Shown: one piece after another, positions 21,425 to 33,301 of the stretch
How positions within the stretch are numbered: the first letter of the stretch is position 1
Layout: each line of letters opens with the position of its first letter
From: Asparagopsis taxiformis
Taxonomy: Eukaryota; Rhodophyta; Florideophyceae; Bonnemaisoniales; Bonnemaisoniaceae
DNA length: 64,000 bases
Reading direction: 5' to 3'
Assembly: GCA_030407315.1 (NCBI GenBank)
Contig: JALQPE010002090.1
Span: 1-64,000, forward strand
Program-made: the position numbers and the translations under genes
The notes under the pieces: generated by a model
The model's database searches: none
What the model saw: the letters and a program-made list of their open reading frames with translations, nothing else
What the model was told of the DNA's origin: nothing

Positions 21425-23181
21425 TTACTCGTGGAGTGCATCGCATAAGTGAAGGAGGGTTTTGAGGTTTGAAAATGCCTTACCTTGGAGGGGTTTCGTG
21501 AGTATGTCAGCAAGCATTTTGCTGGATGGGGTGTGTTGTAGGGTAATATTTCCCTTTTGAATGTGTTCGCGCAAGTAGTGATGCCGCAAGTCTATAAACT
21601 TTCGTTTGCGGGTTGGCGCTGTGTTGTTCGCTATGGAAATAGCAGCTTGGTTATCGATGTATAGGGTAGTTGGTTTGCGCGGTAGAGCTTGGAGTTCCGC
21701 TAGTATGCGGCGTAGCCATTGGGTGCATTGGACGGCTTGTGCAGCAGCAATATATTCCGCTTCGCATGTTGATAGGGCTTGCATGGATTGTTTGATGGAG
21801 AGCCATGAGATTGGAGATCCGTTGATTAGATGGACGGAGCCGCTTGTAGATTTTGAGTCTAGACGGTCTCCAGCGTAGTCTGCGTCTGTGTAAGTTTCCA
21901 AAGAGATTGAATTGGTGGGGGACTTTAAGTATAGTATGCCACTGTTTAGGGTGCCTTTCAGGTATCTGACAAGGTGCTTGAGGTGATGCCAGTGTCGTTT
22001 GGTTGGACACTGGTTGGCGGCGGCTAGTTTGCTTACGAAAAAGCCAATATCGGGCCGTGTGGAATCAGCTACATATCTGAGGGTGCCTATGACTGCCCGA
22101 TATACTTCTGTGAGTTCGGGGATGGGTGTGTCTGTTTTGTCCGGGGCGTGGAAGGGTAGGCCGTCTGCATATGGCCGAGAGCTGGGGTTGGTGTTGGTTT
22201 GACGCATGTCGGATAGGGCCTGTAGTATGTATTGGGGGCTTGAGATGTGGATTCCGTCGTTTCTGTAAGTGATGGTCCATCCCAGGTATTTTGTAGGCCT
22301 GCCAAGGTCCTTGATTTTATAACGCTGCGAGAGGGTTTTGTATAGGTTGGATATTTGTGTCTGGGAGGAGCCGACGACTAAGAAGTCGTCGCTGCTTATT
22401 GCGACTATGGTGAAGTCTTGTGGGTTTTTGATCTGGTAGAACAGGCAGGGGTCCTGTTGGCTCTGCTTGTAGCCTTTGGTGGTCAGGAATTTGGTGATGC
22501 CTTGTGTGTAGTAGAAGCCGCCAGAGGGGTTACCGTAGAGGTTACGGGTGAGTATACCGTATTTTCCGGGGTGCTTCATTGTGCCATTAAATTGTGGGAA
22601 TTGCCTCACGTAGACTGGTTTGTCGAATTGATATTTTTCGTGGAGATACGCCGATGTCATGTCAAAGTGAGCGATTGCGTGTGGACCTGAGGCCGCGGCG
22701 GCGAAGAGGAGGCGTATGGTTGTCTTGTCAGCCATTGGGGCTGCTGTGTGACTTGGGTTAAAGTGCACGTTTGGTTTCATCAAGTCGCCGCGAATGGCGC
22801 ATCTAGCCTTGCGCTCTGTAATTTCCCCGTTTTCTGTGCGTTTGTACCTGTATGTCATTGTCATGGGGATAGTTTGGGTGTCCGGCGGGACGTCGGTGTC
22901 GGGGATCCATTGTATGGTGTTGTTTAGGTCGAGCTTTTCAAGTTCTAAGTTGTGCGCTTCTTCCCATTCCGGGCTGTCAGGATATCTACAAGCTTGTTTG
23001 TGGGAGCACGGAGCTGCTGTATTGTCTCCGATGAATGCAGGGTCTGGGTGTGGTATGTGTGATTTCCGTGCAGTTGTAACGGTACGGACGGGGTCCTGTT
23101 CGGGGGTATAGGGGTGAAAGTCTGTCGTGCGCACTCTGTTGTATTCAGATGCTGACAATGTTCGGACCATTAGGTGGTTAG
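21425..23181 (-). pseudogene. Copia pol, C-terminal part: reverse transcriptase and RNase H
   Basis: The piece opens at the Gypsy A junction (frame ...HLMVRTLSASEYNRV) and continues without stops to 21425. Motifs in order: RCAIRGDLMKPNVHF, YGNPSGGFYY, the catalytic AISSDDFLVV, TRPDIGFFVSKLAAAN, the RNase H words YTDADYAGD and LSTCEAEYIAAA, and MLADILTKPLQGKAF. Its first 40 bases upstream (23182-23220) are Gypsy LTR, not Copia, so an open frame from 23215 is misleading. DDF replaces the usual DDM/DDL after the catalytic pair, as in the plus-strand Copia fragment nearby, so both come from one clade. It is inactive because pol is split. Confidence 0.9.
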
Positions 23182-24014
23182 TGTGGGACAAAAGCTGAAA
23201 CGGGCGAGCACTCAATGCATCCGCCAGTAGCTATCGTTTCTCTCCAGCTGTTTCCTTGCGTAATTTGGAAATTTTCGAAATTGTGTAGAATTGGCGGGCG
23301 CACATGCGAGCATGACGAGCGCCACGTGTAGGGTTATTGGTCGTAATACACGTATTGCAATACCACTGCGGCCGCCGGCACGGCCCGCCCCATTGGGCCC
23401 TCGGGACGGACCGCTCGGCCCGGTACGCAATTACAAGTAGTGACCCTTCTCCAATGAGTAAAAGGTAACAAACCCCCTCTAAGGTACCGATCCAAGTCAA
23501 TCCTAGAGGTGACGCATTGTTTTCGACACTTGTGTCTATCGTTTCCGTCTTAGGGATTGTTCCGTTCCGCATCACGGCGTGGGTGCGTAACGTACCGTGG
23601 TCCCCGGGTTGCCACGGAACGCCAACACGACGTCTACGCGTGTGAGGCTGATCAAGGTCAACGGTTTCGTCTAAGCGTGAGTGCTCGGAACCGACATACA
23701 CTGTGTGTCGCGCCGTCCGTTCTGAGTTGACTAACCGCTAAAACGCCCGCCTGTTTCCGTGATCCGACCTAGCCACCGTTGGCTCGTGTGTCGCCCTGGT
23801 GGATTTTCCTCTAAGGGTGATCAAGATCCTTCCGATTCAAACCGCTCTACCACCTACCGAGTCGAGGCCAGTGGACGGTCGTCGGCAGTGCGACTACGCT
23901 TTACCGCTTCGGGTTAACAAAAGCCAGGAGTGCGAAGCCGCCTCTCCGGCGACTACTCGAGACGTTTGGACGACTACCCAAGTCATTACGTCTAAACGCC
24001 AGTTAAGTCCTACA
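23182..24014 (+). repeat. Gypsy A 5' LTR (833 bp)
   Basis: It starts TGTGGGACAAAAGCTG and ends TTAAGTCCTACA. I see no clear TATA box. It is nearly identical to 37033-37865. Confidence 0.95.
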
Positions 24015-24017
24015 TTC

Positions 24018-24037
24018 TGGTCTCTCGACCTAGAATC
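24018..24037 (+). other. Gypsy A primer-binding site, probably tRNA-Tyr
   Basis: TGGTCTCTCGACCTAGAATC begins 3 nt after the LTR. Its complement ends ...CTAGG-TCGAGAG-A-CCA, which reads as T-stem, acceptor stem, discriminator and CCA. The acceptor 5' strand would be CTCTCGA, with the C1-G72 pair typical of eukaryotic tRNA-Tyr. Confidence 0.7.
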
Positions 24038-24299
24038 CGGAAGGATCAAGTTACACAAGTTGCAAGAACATTTCGCCGAGTGGGCTTGATACACCGCTTA
24101 TCAGCGTGAAGATCGCGTATCAGCGTGAAGATACAAATTCCTTACCAATTAGGAAAATTGTGAGTAAGCCGATCCACCTAGGTTGGATCGCAGGTCACCG
24201 TAAATCGACCACGCGTCGTAGTGATAACCGTCGACAGACGTAAAACCCTTGGAGAAGAATAACCTCAACAAGTCAATTGCGTTCTAACGCAAAATAGTT

Positions 24300-26524
24300 A
24301 TGTCACCGAACGTGAATCGCCCTACGGCCAGCTCGTTGGCCAAGGCGAAGGAAGCGTCGTCATCAAAGACGGCGCAAACTAGCGGAAAACCGAGAAGGGG
24401 ACCCGCAAGCATTCCGCCCATGCGCTCGCCACGGATGCGCTCGCAGCGAAGGGCAGCATCGGCCGCGTCGTCGAAAAATTCGCCGGAATCCGGTAACGGC
24501 AACCCGGTGCAACGATTGGAGTTCTCATCCCCGAAGCAGACGGAGGTGAAGTCCGATCTTCCGGTCAGGGTGGACCTGACCACGGACCCGCGCTCCACTG
24601 TCGGTCAGCCGAGCGCATCGGCGGGACCAGAAACGGGGGTGCCAGTAGCCATGGAACCCGCCGTCACGGTCGGATCATTACCAAATTTGGAGATAGAATC
24701 GCTGCCGTCGATTTTTGCCTTTCCGGATAAGCCTCCGAAAAAGCCGTCTTCCGCAATGGGAAGGGGCAGGGAAAGAAGTTCGGAATCCGTCAACGTCAAA
24801 CAAGCGCGAGCAATCGCCAGAGAAATCGCTCGCGAGGAGATAGATCAAGAGGCCCGGGTCAACCCCCGGCAGTCCTACGAAGACATGAAGGCATCACTCG
24901 TAGCGGAGATACTACCTATCCTCTTAAGGCAACTGGAGCCCGCGGTCATGCGGTGGGCACGCAGGGAAATGGAATCAACCCTATCGGAGGAGGTTGCGCG
25001 CCTCGTGCAAGAGACGCTAGCAATTACTCGGGTCGAAGAATCAGTGCAAGCGTCACCACAGGAGGTGACGAAGGAACCGCAGCAGGAGCGCATTGCCGCG
25101 CCAACCGAATTACCCAAATTGGTAATGGACCAAGAGCACGAAGACACCCGCCGTTGGTTGAATCTCATGCGAGAAGCCTCGGGTGTCACCCAAGAAGTAC
25201 CCTCGCCGCATGGGGGTACCCTTGGCGACGACGTGTATACGGGCCTGGTCGAACTGAAGCCGCTAAACGAACGCTTCACCAAGGTTTTATCGTACCGTAC
25301 TTACCGCTTACGCAAGCGCGATAGTCGATATGATGACGAAGTGGCACAGGGCTTGTCCAAGACAGCTCGCCAACTCAAGCATGTCATGACGGTACCCATA
25401 TTTACCGGTGAGGACCCGATCGCCGTACTAGCTTTCCTCAAAAACTTTAAATTCGCATGTGACGAAACGGGCGTGGCCGAGGGTGCTGCCCTGCCCCTCA
25501 TGAAATACTTCATGGGAGGCGAAGCCCGGGAGACAATGCTATCATATGTGGGCCGTGGCACTGGCTTCGAAGACGCCCGCCCCGGGGTGGATGTGATCTA
25601 CTCTTACCCCGAGGCCGTTAATTGGCTACTTCTCGCTTATGCGAAGGAATCGGTCCTGCAGGCATCTTTCCGAGAAGTCACGCAAATGCGTCAGGTCGTC
25701 GGTGAAAGCGAAGACCAATTTGCTTTCCGCCTCAGGAAAGCGGCACTCCGTTGCGGGGACGCATTCCAAGAACGTTCACTGATGGCCGCATATATCGACG
25801 GGCTTTCGTCATATTCGCAGCACGTGGTCCGCGACGATGTCGCGAGGAACCCCCGGCATGTCATTTCAAGATGTAAGAATGAGAGCCCAGAGTCTCGGCG
25901 ACACCGCTCGGGAAACTCACCGCATTCATAACCGTTTTCGGACGAACTTGCCGCCAGTCAAAAGCGCAAGGCGAGTTAACACCATTTCGCTGGACTCCGA
26001 GGACTATCCCATGGGTAACGAAAATGCGATACTAACAGTAGGCATGGGTACCGGCACTCCGGCATCGTCGGAGTCGCCGCCGACAACGGCACCTAGGGAC
26101 CCGGGAGACAACGGGTTACGCTAAGACGAGATACCCGCAAGACAGCCGAAGCCCGTGAATTTCGCCGAACAGGGCGGGGCTTATAATGGCGTGAGTTTCG
26201 CGCGTCGCCCAAGCCAGCAAAAGGAACACGCTCGCCCGGGCTACCCGCCGAAACCGCGGGGGGCGCCACCAGGCCGCCGTTAAAGTGTCTCATTTGCCGC
26301 AAGATGGGCCACGTGATGACCCAATGTCGGATGCTGCCACAAGAGTTACGCATGGCAATAAGAGATGCCCAGGCGAAGGAACCGTACAACCGACAAGAGC
26401 TCGCGTTTTTGCGCGCTCTCACTATCCAAGAGGAGGAAGGGGGTGCCGAACAGGAGAACTTCGGTAGCGGGTCCTCCTCCGACTCTCTCGCGTTGACGGA
26501 AAACGACCAGCCGGAGAACCAGTA
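24300..26524 (+). pseudogene. Gypsy A gag, frame-disrupted
   Basis: The ATG at 24300 opens a 543-codon frame: Ser/Pro-rich N-terminus, helical region, then a retrotransposon-gag core (PIFTGEDPIAVLAFLKNF, FREVTQMRQVVGESEDQFAF). Near 25855, in a CCCCC run, the frame shifts to one ending at 26124, and then again. The last part carries the zinc knuckle CLICRKMGHVMTQC (C-x2-C-x4-H-x4-C) at ~26289-26330 and stops at 26522-26524. Gag packages RNA and forms the particle. With at least two shifts this copy is probably dead, although pol is open. Confidence 0.8.
26498..26504 (+). promoter_or_regulatory. Degenerate gag-pol frameshift site in Gypsy A
   Basis: GGAAAAC in the gag frame (G GAA AAC) lies 17 nt before the gag stop. 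It occupies the place of the canonical G GGA AAC of Gypsy B and is followed by the same ACGACCAG-type context. Pol is open in the -1 frame from here. One base away from the XXXYYYZ rule, it should slip less well. Confidence 0.5.
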
Positions 26525-26542
26525 GGGGAGGGGGCTCCGGCT

Positions 26543-29500
26543 ATGGTGACTCAGGAAGAGATAGGGGTCACCGAGGGGGGCGAGGATTCGCCGGCGACTC
26601 GTCCTCCTATCCCCACCACACAGGACCAAGAGGTTGCCATCTCATCCGATGCATCGCCTCGGACTGATGTTCCTGTCCTAGCCGTCGGAACAAAGAACTA
26701 CCGCGTGGACGTCCTTTTCGCTCTCAAGAGTGAAAAATACGCACACGTACCAGCAATTCTGGACACTGGTGCTAGCTTGAGCGTGTTCAAGGAGTCATGC
26801 CTACCGGCAGACTGGAAAGAACGCTATCCGTTGGATTTATTACCCGCAGGGGTGCACGTCCTGGACGCTAATGGGAAGCGCATGCCGCCGATCGCGTTAG
26901 CAACAATACCAATCCAAGTCGGAAGATCGTCTCTGCGTCAACGTTTTATCGTAGTGGAGCAGCTATCAGTGTCCTGTATCCTGGGCTGCGACTTCATCAA
27001 CGCAGCCGTCGAAGCCATACTACCAAAACAGAAGGTAATGGTACTGCAGCGGACTCAAGAACGGGTGCCGATAGGGTGGACGAAGCGCCCAGAACGGCTA
27101 AGGCCCAATACTGCAAGGACGAGAAACGACGGTGTTGACAGGACAATACGAATCGCCAAGAGGACTCTCCTGCGCCCTGGAACCGCCACAAGAGTACCAG
27201 TCGTTGCCCGCACGGAGGGACTCCAAGTCATGGTGCCCTATAAGGAATTATCGGATAACCGCCAAGTCCAAATGCTCAATGGCATCGCAACCATCCGGCC
27301 ATTGGTGCCCTTTGGAGTGCAGGTTATGAACTTCGGCGGCCGCGACGTATGGCTACCGAAAGGGATGGTCATGGGACATACTGATGGTCCACCACCTGCC
27401 ATACTCACCCTACAGGGCCAGAAACCCAAAGGAAATCCAGCTCCAGACGAGCAGCCGAAGGAAACCTCTAGGCTAGGAAAGCCGAATGATGCAGATGACT
27501 GGGAACAGAACCTACTCACCGACATGGAACTGAAGGACAGATCATTGAAGAACCGTATCCTCCAAATGCTGCGGCGGCACTCTACCATGTGGAGCGGCCA
27601 CCTGGGAGAAATAGCCGCCACGGAGCACCGCATTCAGCTCCACGCCGGTGTCCGCCCAATTCGCCAGGCACCTTACCGAGCCGGTCACAAAAACCGGGAG
27701 GTGATTTCCGCCCAGATACAAGAAATGCTCGATGCCGGAGTCATCGAACCGGCGCAATCAGAATGGGCTAGCCCGGTGGTGGTGGTGCCCAAAAAGGATG
27801 GATCCTCCCGCTTTTGCGTCGATTACCGGAAACTAAACTCCGTTACGGTGAAAGATGCATACCCCATACCCCGGATGGATGACTGCATCGATGCGCTTGG
27901 AGAAGCATGCATTTTCACAACCTTGGATTGCAATAGCGGCTATTGGCAAATCCCTGTCGCGCCGGAAGACCGTGAGAAGACTACCTTCACGGCCCACGTT
28001 GGGTCCTACCAGTTCCTCCGAATGCCTTTCGGACTAACTAACGCACCTGCGACCTTCCAAAGAGCGCTGGATATACTGCTCTCGGCGGTAAAATGGCGCT
28101 TTTGTTTGGTCTATCTGGATGATGTTATCATCTTCTCCCGCTCAGAGGATGAGCACCTGACTCATGTAGACGAGATACTAACGATATTACGAAAAGCGGG
28201 AGTGACCTTGAAGTTCAAGAAGAGCGAATTCTTCAGGCGCAAGGTCGACTACCTAGGCCATCGCATCCGACCCGGACGCCTAGAAGTCTTGTCACAGGGC
28301 TTGAATGCGATACAAGGGGCAGAGTACCCCACCACGCAGACTCAACTGAGAAGTTTCCTGGGTTCTTGTAATGTATATCGCAGATTCGTGAAGTCTTTCG
28401 CTAAACTCGCCGCCCCGCTGACAGAATTGCTGAAGAAGGGAGCTCCAACTAGCCTAGGGGTCCCATCGGTCGAACAGCAATGTGCGTTCAACGCACTGAA
28501 GGAAGCGCTAATATCCCCGCCGATACTATGTTTACCGAAACCGGGAATGCATTACACCCTCGACGTGGATGCTTCGGATTACCAGTTGGGTTGCGCGCTA
28601 CTCCAGGAGCAAGAAGACAAGGTTCTCCACCCGGTTGGTTACTGGAGTAAAACCATGAATGACGCGCAAAGAAGATACTCTACAACGGAGAAGGAGTGTC
28701 TGGCGGTATTCTGGGCCATATCACTACTGCGCCCGTACCTCGAGGGGACAAGGTTCACCGTCAGAACGGATCACAACGCCCTGACGTGGATCCTATCTAT
28801 CACCCCCTCAGAGGGGAGGCTCGCTCGATGGAGGTTACGCCTAGCCGAATTCGACTTTGACATCGAATACCGTCCAGGCGTCAAGAATGTAGTCCCCGAC
28901 TCACTCTCGCGCTTACGGACAACCGGAACGGATAAGTACCCCATCGAAGAGGAGATTCCAACCTTCCTGATCAACGAGCAATTGGACGCAGGTGCGTCCA
29001 ACAGCGAAGAATGGGGAGAAGAGATGTATCCCGCACTGTTGCGTGAATCCGTTCCGTGTTTTGTAAATCTCACACAGGCCCTACCAATCGCTATTTCACG
29101 CGACGAATGGGTAGTCGAGCAAAGCAGAGACGACCTATGCCAGACCATCCAGGGAAGGATGGAACGGGGAGAACGAACCGAATACGCTTGGACGACAGAA
29201 GGGGTGCTGGTTCGCACCCACCCGAGGACCCGAAGCGTTCAAGTCGTGGTCCCAGAAACACTTCGCCCTCGCTTACTCAAGGCTTACCATTTTTCGGCCA
29301 TTGCAGGACACCCTGGGATACGGCGAATGTACGAAACCCTTAAGCAAAACCTCTACTGGCCGTCAATGATCGTTGAAGTGTATGCGACTGTGAGGGGTTG
29401 CGAGACATGCGCCAGAGACCGTGTCCAATTGTCGCGGCATACCAACCCGCTGCAGTTATTTCCAGCGACATATCCCTTGGAGGAGATCGCAATTGACATA

Positions 29501-31114
29501 CTAGGACCGCTCCCTAGGACTACAAAGGGAAGATTACACGTCCTTGTCATAATGGACCGATTCTCGAAGTTGTGTCGCCTGGTACCGATGGCGTCCATCA
29601 AGTCTCATCTAGTGGCGAAAGCCTTTGTGGAGGAATGGGTGTTTGTATACGGAGCGCCGAAATCCATTTTATCCGATAACGGCCCGCAGTTCACGTCTAA
29701 ACTATTTTTAGACATGTGTCGCATGCTGAACATCAAGCCGATAACCACGACTACCTACCACCCGCAGACAAACGGGCAGGTAGAGCGGTTTAACCGCACG
29801 CTCGCATCAATGTTACGACATTACGTTTCAGAAGATCAGAAAAACTGGGACGAGTATCTCGCTATGCTCGCATATGCGTACAACCGATGCGTTCATCGGG
29901 CAACAAATACTACTCCCTTCGAGTTGACGCTAACACGAGCCCCACCGAGTCTGGGTGTGGAGGACCTCCAATTGGAGGAGGACCGCAACGCTTGGACGAG
30001 AGAAACCTGGAGGGGGCGTTTCGGAACGATTCTGGCAAAAGCAAATCGCTCTCTGAACAAGGCTCAGGAGCGCTACAAGAAGGACTTCGACAAAAAGGTC
30101 CGCTCACCCAATCGGAATTTACGCGCAGGGGATCAAGTGTATCTAGACCTGAAAGGAACCTCCCAGGAGATGAAGATTCTGGGACGTGCTCGCAACAAAC
30201 TGGACTTCCAGTCATTCGGGCCATATCCGGTAATAACCAACAACGGTCATACGCTGGACATCCTCATAGACGATATCCCGGAACGGGTCAGTTCCGACCG
30301 TGTGAGGCCAGCCCCGAATCCCCTTACAGACGCAATGGTTACGAAGCCTGAAAGGGACGAGGTAACGAATCCCACAAGGAATGAGGCGGACAAGAAACCG
30401 AAGAGCGCTGTGGATATCTACCATGGCCCAAATGGCATTACTCACGAAGAACTGAGCCCAAAAGGCTTGAACAAAGCGGAGGGCCCAAATGACTTTTCTA
30501 TGGGCTCGGGAGATCACCAGCATTTTACCACCTTGGGAGCGTCGCGGGTGAACAGCCGAGTCGAACGAGACACCATAATAGATAAGGAGATTGCGGAAGT
30601 ACCTATCCCTACATGTCCATCTTTGACCACAATGGGGGAAGAATTGTCCAAAACCTCGAAGGGTAACTTGAGCTCCGAACTCGAGCGTTCGCAGGCCAAC
30701 AAACACGAAGAAGGCAGCGCACGGCGAAGCCCTCGGAATATTGTGCGACAAAACACACCGTTGCGCCGGAGCGCTCGCACAGGCAAGTCGCAAAAGAGGA
30801 CTTCGCGGCCCACAAAAGGTGTTAGTAAGGCCCCTACGGGACGCAGCGGAAGCCGTCGCTCAGAAACTGAATATCCGATAGAGAGGCTCTTGGAAGAGAG
30901 AAAGGGGGAACAAGGTGAAAACCTGTTCAAGGTGCGGTGGTACGGTTACACGAAAGCTGATGATACCTGGGAACCCGCAGCTAGCATCCCGCCGGCATTT
31001 GTGGCTCGCTTTCGCCGCAAAAAGCGTAATCAAGAAAAGTCGCGCCAAAAATTGCGAAGCGAGAATAAGCGGAAAGTTGGGTTTTCTCTCGTATCGACGA
31101 TGAAAGAAGCGTAA
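26543..31114 (+). CDS. pol: Gypsy A pol polyprotein: protease, RT, RNase H, integrase, chromodomain
   Basis: An intact 1523-codon frame from the ATG at 26543; the frame is open back to ~26500, so expression is probably as a -1 frameshift fusion with gag. Aspartic protease AILDTGASLS (D74-T-G). RT with DYRKLNSVTVKDAYPIP, LDCNSGYWQ, MPFGLTNAPATFQ and the active site YLDD at 524-527. RNase H DVDASDYQLG and YSTTEKECLAVFWAI. Integrase with an H-x3-H/C-x2-C zinc domain (ATVRGCETCARDR) and the catalytic triad D985-D1045-E1081 (DD35E). A GPYPV motif follows, then a low-complexity segment, and a C-terminal chromodomain at ~1440-1490 (VRWYGYTKADDTWEP). Chromodomains on integrases steer insertion to marked chromatin. 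All catalytic residues are present. Confidence 0.97.
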   Translation: MVTQEEIGVTEGGEDSPATRPPIPTTQDQEVAISSDASPRTDVPVLAVGTKNYRVDVLFALKSEKYAHVPAILDTGASLSVFKESCLPADWKERYPLDLLPAGVHVLDANGKRMPPIALATIPIQVGRSSLRQRFIVVEQLSVSCILGCDFINAAVEAILPKQKVMVLQRTQERVPIGWTKRPERLRPNTARTRNDGVDRTIRIAKRTLLRPGTATRVPVVARTEGLQVMVPYKELSDNRQVQMLNGIATIRPLVPFGVQVMNFGGRDVWLPKGMVMGHTDGPPPAILTLQGQKPKGNPAPDEQPKETSRLGKPNDADDWEQNLLTDMELKDRSLKNRILQMLRRHSTMWSGHLGEIAATEHRIQLHAGVRPIRQAPYRAGHKNREVISAQIQEMLDAGVIEPAQSEWASPVVVVPKKDGSSRFCVDYRKLNSVTVKDAYPIPRMDDCIDALGEACIFTTLDCNSGYWQIPVAPEDREKTTFTAHVGSYQFLRMPFGLTNAPATFQRALDILLSAVKWRFCLVYLDDVIIFSRSEDEHLTHVDEILTILRKAGVTLKFKKSEFFRRKVDYLGHRIRPGRLEVLSQGLNAIQGAEYPTTQTQLRSFLGSCNVYRRFVKSFAKLAAPLTELLKKGAPTSLGVPSVEQQCAFNALKEALISPPILCLPKPGMHYTLDVDASDYQLGCALLQEQEDKVLHPVGYWSKTMNDAQRRYSTTEKECLAVFWAISLLRPYLEGTRFTVRTDHNALTWILSITPSEGRLARWRLRLAEFDFDIEYRPGVKNVVPDSLSRLRTTGTDKYPIEEEIPTFLINEQLDAGASNSEEWGEEMYPALLRESVPCFVNLTQALPIAISRDEWVVEQSRDDLCQTIQGRMERGERTEYAWTTEGVLVRTHPRTRSVQVVVPETLRPRLLKAYHFSAIAGHPGIRRMYETLKQNLYWPSMIVEVYATVRGCETCARDRVQLSRHTNPLQLFPATYPLEEIAIDILGPLPRTTKGRLHVLVIMDRFSKLCRLVPMASIKSHLVAKAFVEEWVFVYGAPKSILSDNGPQFTSKLFLDMCRMLNIKPITTTTYHPQTNGQVERFNRTLASMLRHYVSEDQKNWDEYLAMLAYAYNRCVHRATNTTPFELTLTRAPPSLGVEDLQLEEDRNAWTRETWRGRFGTILAKANRSLNKAQERYKKDFDKKVRSPNRNLRAGDQVYLDLKGTSQEMKILGRARNKLDFQSFGPYPVITNNGHTLDILIDDIPERVSSDRVRPAPNPLTDAMVTKPERDEVTNPTRNEADKKPKSAVDIYHGPNGITHEELSPKGLNKAEGPNDFSMGSGDHQHFTTLGASRVNSRVERDTIIDKEIAEVPIPTCPSLTTMGEELSKTSKGNLSSELERSQANKHEEGSARRSPRNIVRQNTPLRRSARTGKSQKRTSRPTKGVSKAPTGRSGSRRSETEYPIERLLEERKGEQGENLFKVRWYGYTKADDTWEPAASIPPAFVARFRRKKRNQEKSRQKLRSENKRKVGFSLVSTMKEA

Positions 31115-31117
31115 TAG

Positions 31118-31635
31118 GCAGAGTCGCCTGCCAAGGAAGAAACCGCTGGTGCCCCACTTTTAAGTCATTCTTACGACCGTCGGGTAGGTCTCCGCTTTTG
31201 CTTCCTCGATGCCGGGAATTGAAGAAACATTCAAATGAAGTTTGATGTGTTCCATTTTGGTGGTCGACGCCAGAAAACTGCTGTCAGATGCTCCATTGAG
31301 TGTCTCTGTAATTGATCTCTTTCTCTCTCCAGATCCGCCCCGTGTCACACGTTCCGCATCGCCTGCCCTTGTGTTTGGATGCTCAGAGTGAAGCACCTTA
31401 ATACTGGTCAGTGATTGGATAGACTCCAGAATTTTTCTTTTGTTTTTAATCGTTGTTTTGCGGTTGCAACTGTCACGCCCGTATCGCTCGTCGACCGCAA
31501 TACGTCATCCAATTCACTTCCGTTCACACTTCGTTTCGGAATCTCAGACTACTCGTTCGTTTCGAGTCTGTCGTGTGGCGCGGCCTCACGTCCTGCAGAC
31601 TATGCGAGTCGCAGCCATGACTTCACCGTCACCTT
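31118..31635. other. Post-pol region of Gypsy A; nothing recognised
   Basis: 518 bp between the pol stop and the first cargo remnant. A short minus-strand frame (31396-31160) resembles nothing I know. It may be the native 3' untranslated part or the start of captured DNA. Confidence 0.3.
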
Positions 31636-33301
31636 CTAAACTCGTCCCGAGTTGCACTGCATCTGCTGAAGACCTTTGCCCCCTGTCAATGTACTCCATG
31701 CAAAATCTCCGACGCGATCAGTCTTGAAATTCATCACTTTCGCAACCAAGCAAGTTCCATCATGATTGAAGCGCATTGCGGTTGCACGAAGTGGTTCAGC
31801 CGATTGCTCGTCCTGGCCTGCTTTCACTGCTTGCAACCGATTGTCCAACATTTGTAGACGCTGAGCTGTCGCTCCGTTGCGTTCATCCACGACGTAGATC
31901 GCTGAGTTCTCGAAGTACAGCGTGTACGCTATGAGAGCCTGACCGTCCGACACAGCGATTTGGTGAACGCCACTGTTTTCCGTCTTCAGTTTGAACTCTG
32001 CGATCACATGGTTCCTCATTTTACATGCATCCTCTGCATCGTGCAATTTTACTTGTATAGAAGATTCACAATGCGTGACCAAGGTCGAACCATTTGCAGA
32101 CACTCCGGACGCTGTTACGTTTTCCAAGAAACCAGCGTAAGATTCTTTGAAATCGCTGCATATATGCATCCGTCGCTGCGTTCGCCGGGCGAATACAATA
32201 TCGCTGGGATGTGAGAATTGGAACAGTTCGGATTCATCTCCGCCAAGTAACAGCGAAACTACTCTGGTCATGAGATGATTCCGTAATCAATGCATGAGAT
32301 CGGCGCCGTTTGACGGGTTGCTCACATTCCAGACGTTTATGACGCGAATTTTGTATCTTGCTCTATTGAAATGTCTCGTCTTGACAAACGAATCGAGGTT
32401 CAAATGTCCTTGGTACATATCTGTACCCAATTCGCGACAATATTTTTCAACAATCATTGCACGCCAATGACGGTGCCTTCGTTCTCCACGGCTGGAACTG
32501 TGCAAACCTCATGCACAAGGTCGTGTAATCGCAAACCTTTTGCATTGCCATCATCGCTAAACTCGCATGAACAAAGGTTATTATCAGCAAGCAGATCGAG
32601 GATGCTCTCCGCACGCGAGTGATCGACATGCCACATTATGGCGAGATCATCCAACGGGATCCACATTTGCTTCTGGAGTACACATGGCGACGAGACGACT
32701 TGTCGAATTGCGATTTCTGCACTGCCGCGTTTGCTGGCCAGAAATTGTACGCTGGATTTGAGCGATGCGAACAATCCATCATGATCGGGTCCAACGGCAT
32801 TTCCAAGTTGTGCAATGTTTCTTCGCAGACTTGAGCATTATTGCACCCAGAAGTTCTGTTCTTGGTTTTTGCGCTGCTGCGTGATTCCCAGACAAACAGA
32901 GGTTCCAGCAACTGCAAGCGCGAGTGGGAGACAGTGGCATCTGGCTATAATGTCGTGAAATGCTTCCCTGGTTGTTGGAGAAAAATCGTCAGTAGCAGAT
33001 ATGTCAATCGCAGCATAATGGCAGAGAATTTTCCTGGCGGTCTCGTGACCCACTGACGCATTGACGTCTACAATCTTGTCGTGGATAGTGTTGAGAATGA
33101 CTTGAACGGATCTGGTAGGTGTGAGAACTTTGAAACGATTTGTGCGTAATGAGCACACCTGCGAGCAGAACTTGGCCACGAGTTTGTAAACGCAGTTTCG
33201 GTCATCGGCGACATTTCGAAAATGACGATAAAATGCTTAGCTGATAGAAGGTCGACCAGGTCGATAAGCAGGGTTTCGTGCTGCCCCTCCGACGCGTCCA
33301 T
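31636..33301 (-). pseudogene. NB-ARC/WD40 (NLR-like) gene fragment captured in Gypsy A
   Basis: Minus-strand segments parallel the gene at 60058, block for block. Near 33260 LLIDLVDLLSAKHFIVIFE corresponds to the kinase-2 region but has lost LDDVW. Next RCHCLPLALAVAGTSV is the GLPL motif, then FASLKSSVQF and IPLDDLAIMWHVD...LRLHDLVHEVC the winged helix/MHD-like region. Finally VHQIAVSDGQALIAY and AMRFNHDGTCLVAKVMNFKT correspond to late WD40 sequence. The P-loop, most WD40 blades and the TIR are missing. There is an in-frame TAA at 32838-32840 and several frame changes. Similarity to the nearby intact gene is moderate, so a different paralogue was captured. It lies antisense to gag-pol. It cannot encode a working receptor. 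Confidence 0.8.
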
